Source: an uncultured Lachnospiraceae bacterium
GTDB taxonomy: Bacteria > Bacillota > Clostridia > Lachnospirales > Lachnospiraceae
Direction: 5' to 3'
NCBI GenBank assembly: GCA_900554205.1
Contig: USGM01000150.1
Span: forward strand, 1-5,601
Length of the DNA stretch: 5,601 bases
Position numbers and translations under genes: made by a program
Shown: positions 5,249 to 5,601 of the stretch, piece after piece
Numbering within the stretch: position 1 is the stretch's first letter
Layout: each line of letters opens with the position of its first letter
Notes under the pieces: generated by a model
What the model was told of the DNA's origin: nothing
The model's database searches: none
What the model saw: only the letters and a program-made list of their open reading frames with translations

Positions 5249-5601
5249 GATGTAGGCGTAGCCGAAGCCGTGTGCAGCCACATCGGCGCCGTAGTCGCCC
5301 ACGACCAGAATGGTCACGGCCAGCACGCAGCAGTTGGTGGTGATCAGGGGCAGATAAACGCCCAGCGAGTTATACAGTGCAACGATGTACTTCTTGAGGA
5401 AGATCTCGATGAACTGCACCAGAACAGCAATGACCAGAATGAACACGATGGTCTGCAAATAGCTCAGACCAGCCGGGTCCAGAATGAAGATCTGGATGGG
5501 GAAGGTAACGGCCGTTGCCATGAACATGACGAAGATGACAGCGCCGGACATACCCACAGAGGAATCCAGCTTTTTGGAAACGCCCAGGAACGGGCAGATG
5601 C
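5204..5601 (-). pseudogene. rnfA: Rnf complex subunit RnfA, 3'-truncated (5' end beyond window)
   Basis: RnfA is a membrane subunit of the Rnf complex, which moves electrons from ferredoxin to NAD+ and pumps Na+ or H+ across the cytoplasmic membrane. Visible motifs: ICPFLGVSKKLDSSVGMSGA at the right edge, which is family residues ~24 onward, a membrane segment around VIFVMFMATAVTF, another at TIVFILVIAVLVQF, and the family signature YLPLITTNC, whose cysteine is a conserved cofactor-associated residue. After GFGYAYIEALICAIGA the family would continue into roughly 45-50 more residues (a GLGF...AGIRERL part and a last membrane helix); here it instead reads DHLLL and stops at 5204. Neither other frame restores the missing part, so this is a break, not a simple frameshift. 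rnfB, usually next, is absent. The product would lack its last membrane segments and is probably not functional. Confidence 0.85.

Noticed and set aside
4813..5343. Plus-strand open frame of 176 codons
   Set aside because: It runs antisense across the antitoxin and the end of rnfA and is rich in arginine and serine, typical of a GC-rich shadow frame.

Overview
The window looks like a piece of a low-to-medium GC anaerobic Firmicute, most likely of class Clostridia. Supporting this are strong GGAGG-type ribosome sites, a split (N-terminal subunit) transketolase, an Rnf electron-transport subunit, an AAA_14/DUF4143 ATPase and a RelB/DinJ-type antitoxin. This placement is inferred from gene content, not from a marker gene.

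Layout, left to right. (1) 1-320, minus: 5' part of a transketolase N-terminal subunit that runs off the left edge. (2) 321-656: divergent intergenic region with candidate promoters for both neighbours and two dyads that could be operators. (3) 657-1577, plus: AraC-family regulator with an N-terminal cupin-like domain. (4) 1578-1914: no convincing gene; a weak 25-residue ORF and a perfect 30-bp palindrome just past the ATPase stop. (5) 1915-3267, minus: 450-residue ATPase with an AAA_14 domain and a C-terminal PD-(D/E)xK-like DUF4143 domain. (6) about 3320-4750, minus: an IS3-family element with orfA and orfB joined by a clear -1 frameshift heptamer (A_AAA_AAC). (7) 4834-5142, minus: RelB/DinJ-like antitoxin with no toxin beside it. 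(8) 5204-5601, minus: rnfA, cut by the right edge at its 5' end and broken at its 3' end.

Left of about 1600 the DNA reads as ordinary metabolic chromosome: a transketolase and a divergent regulator that may control it. From about 1900 rightward it reads as an accessory or rearranged block (ATPase, IS, orphan antitoxin) abutting an rnf operon broken inside rnfA. Two spots deserve most attention. Between orfB and the ATPase, a nine-base word containing TTGAAA occurs three times at exactly 33-bp spacing and builds two tandem sigma-70-like promoters pointing from the IS into the ATPase gene. At the broken end of rnfA, the new sequence is the inverted complement of the last native rnfA codons, interrupted by 13 bases, which looks like a fold-back junction. 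I see no CRISPR array, tRNA or rRNA, and no convincing wholly new system.
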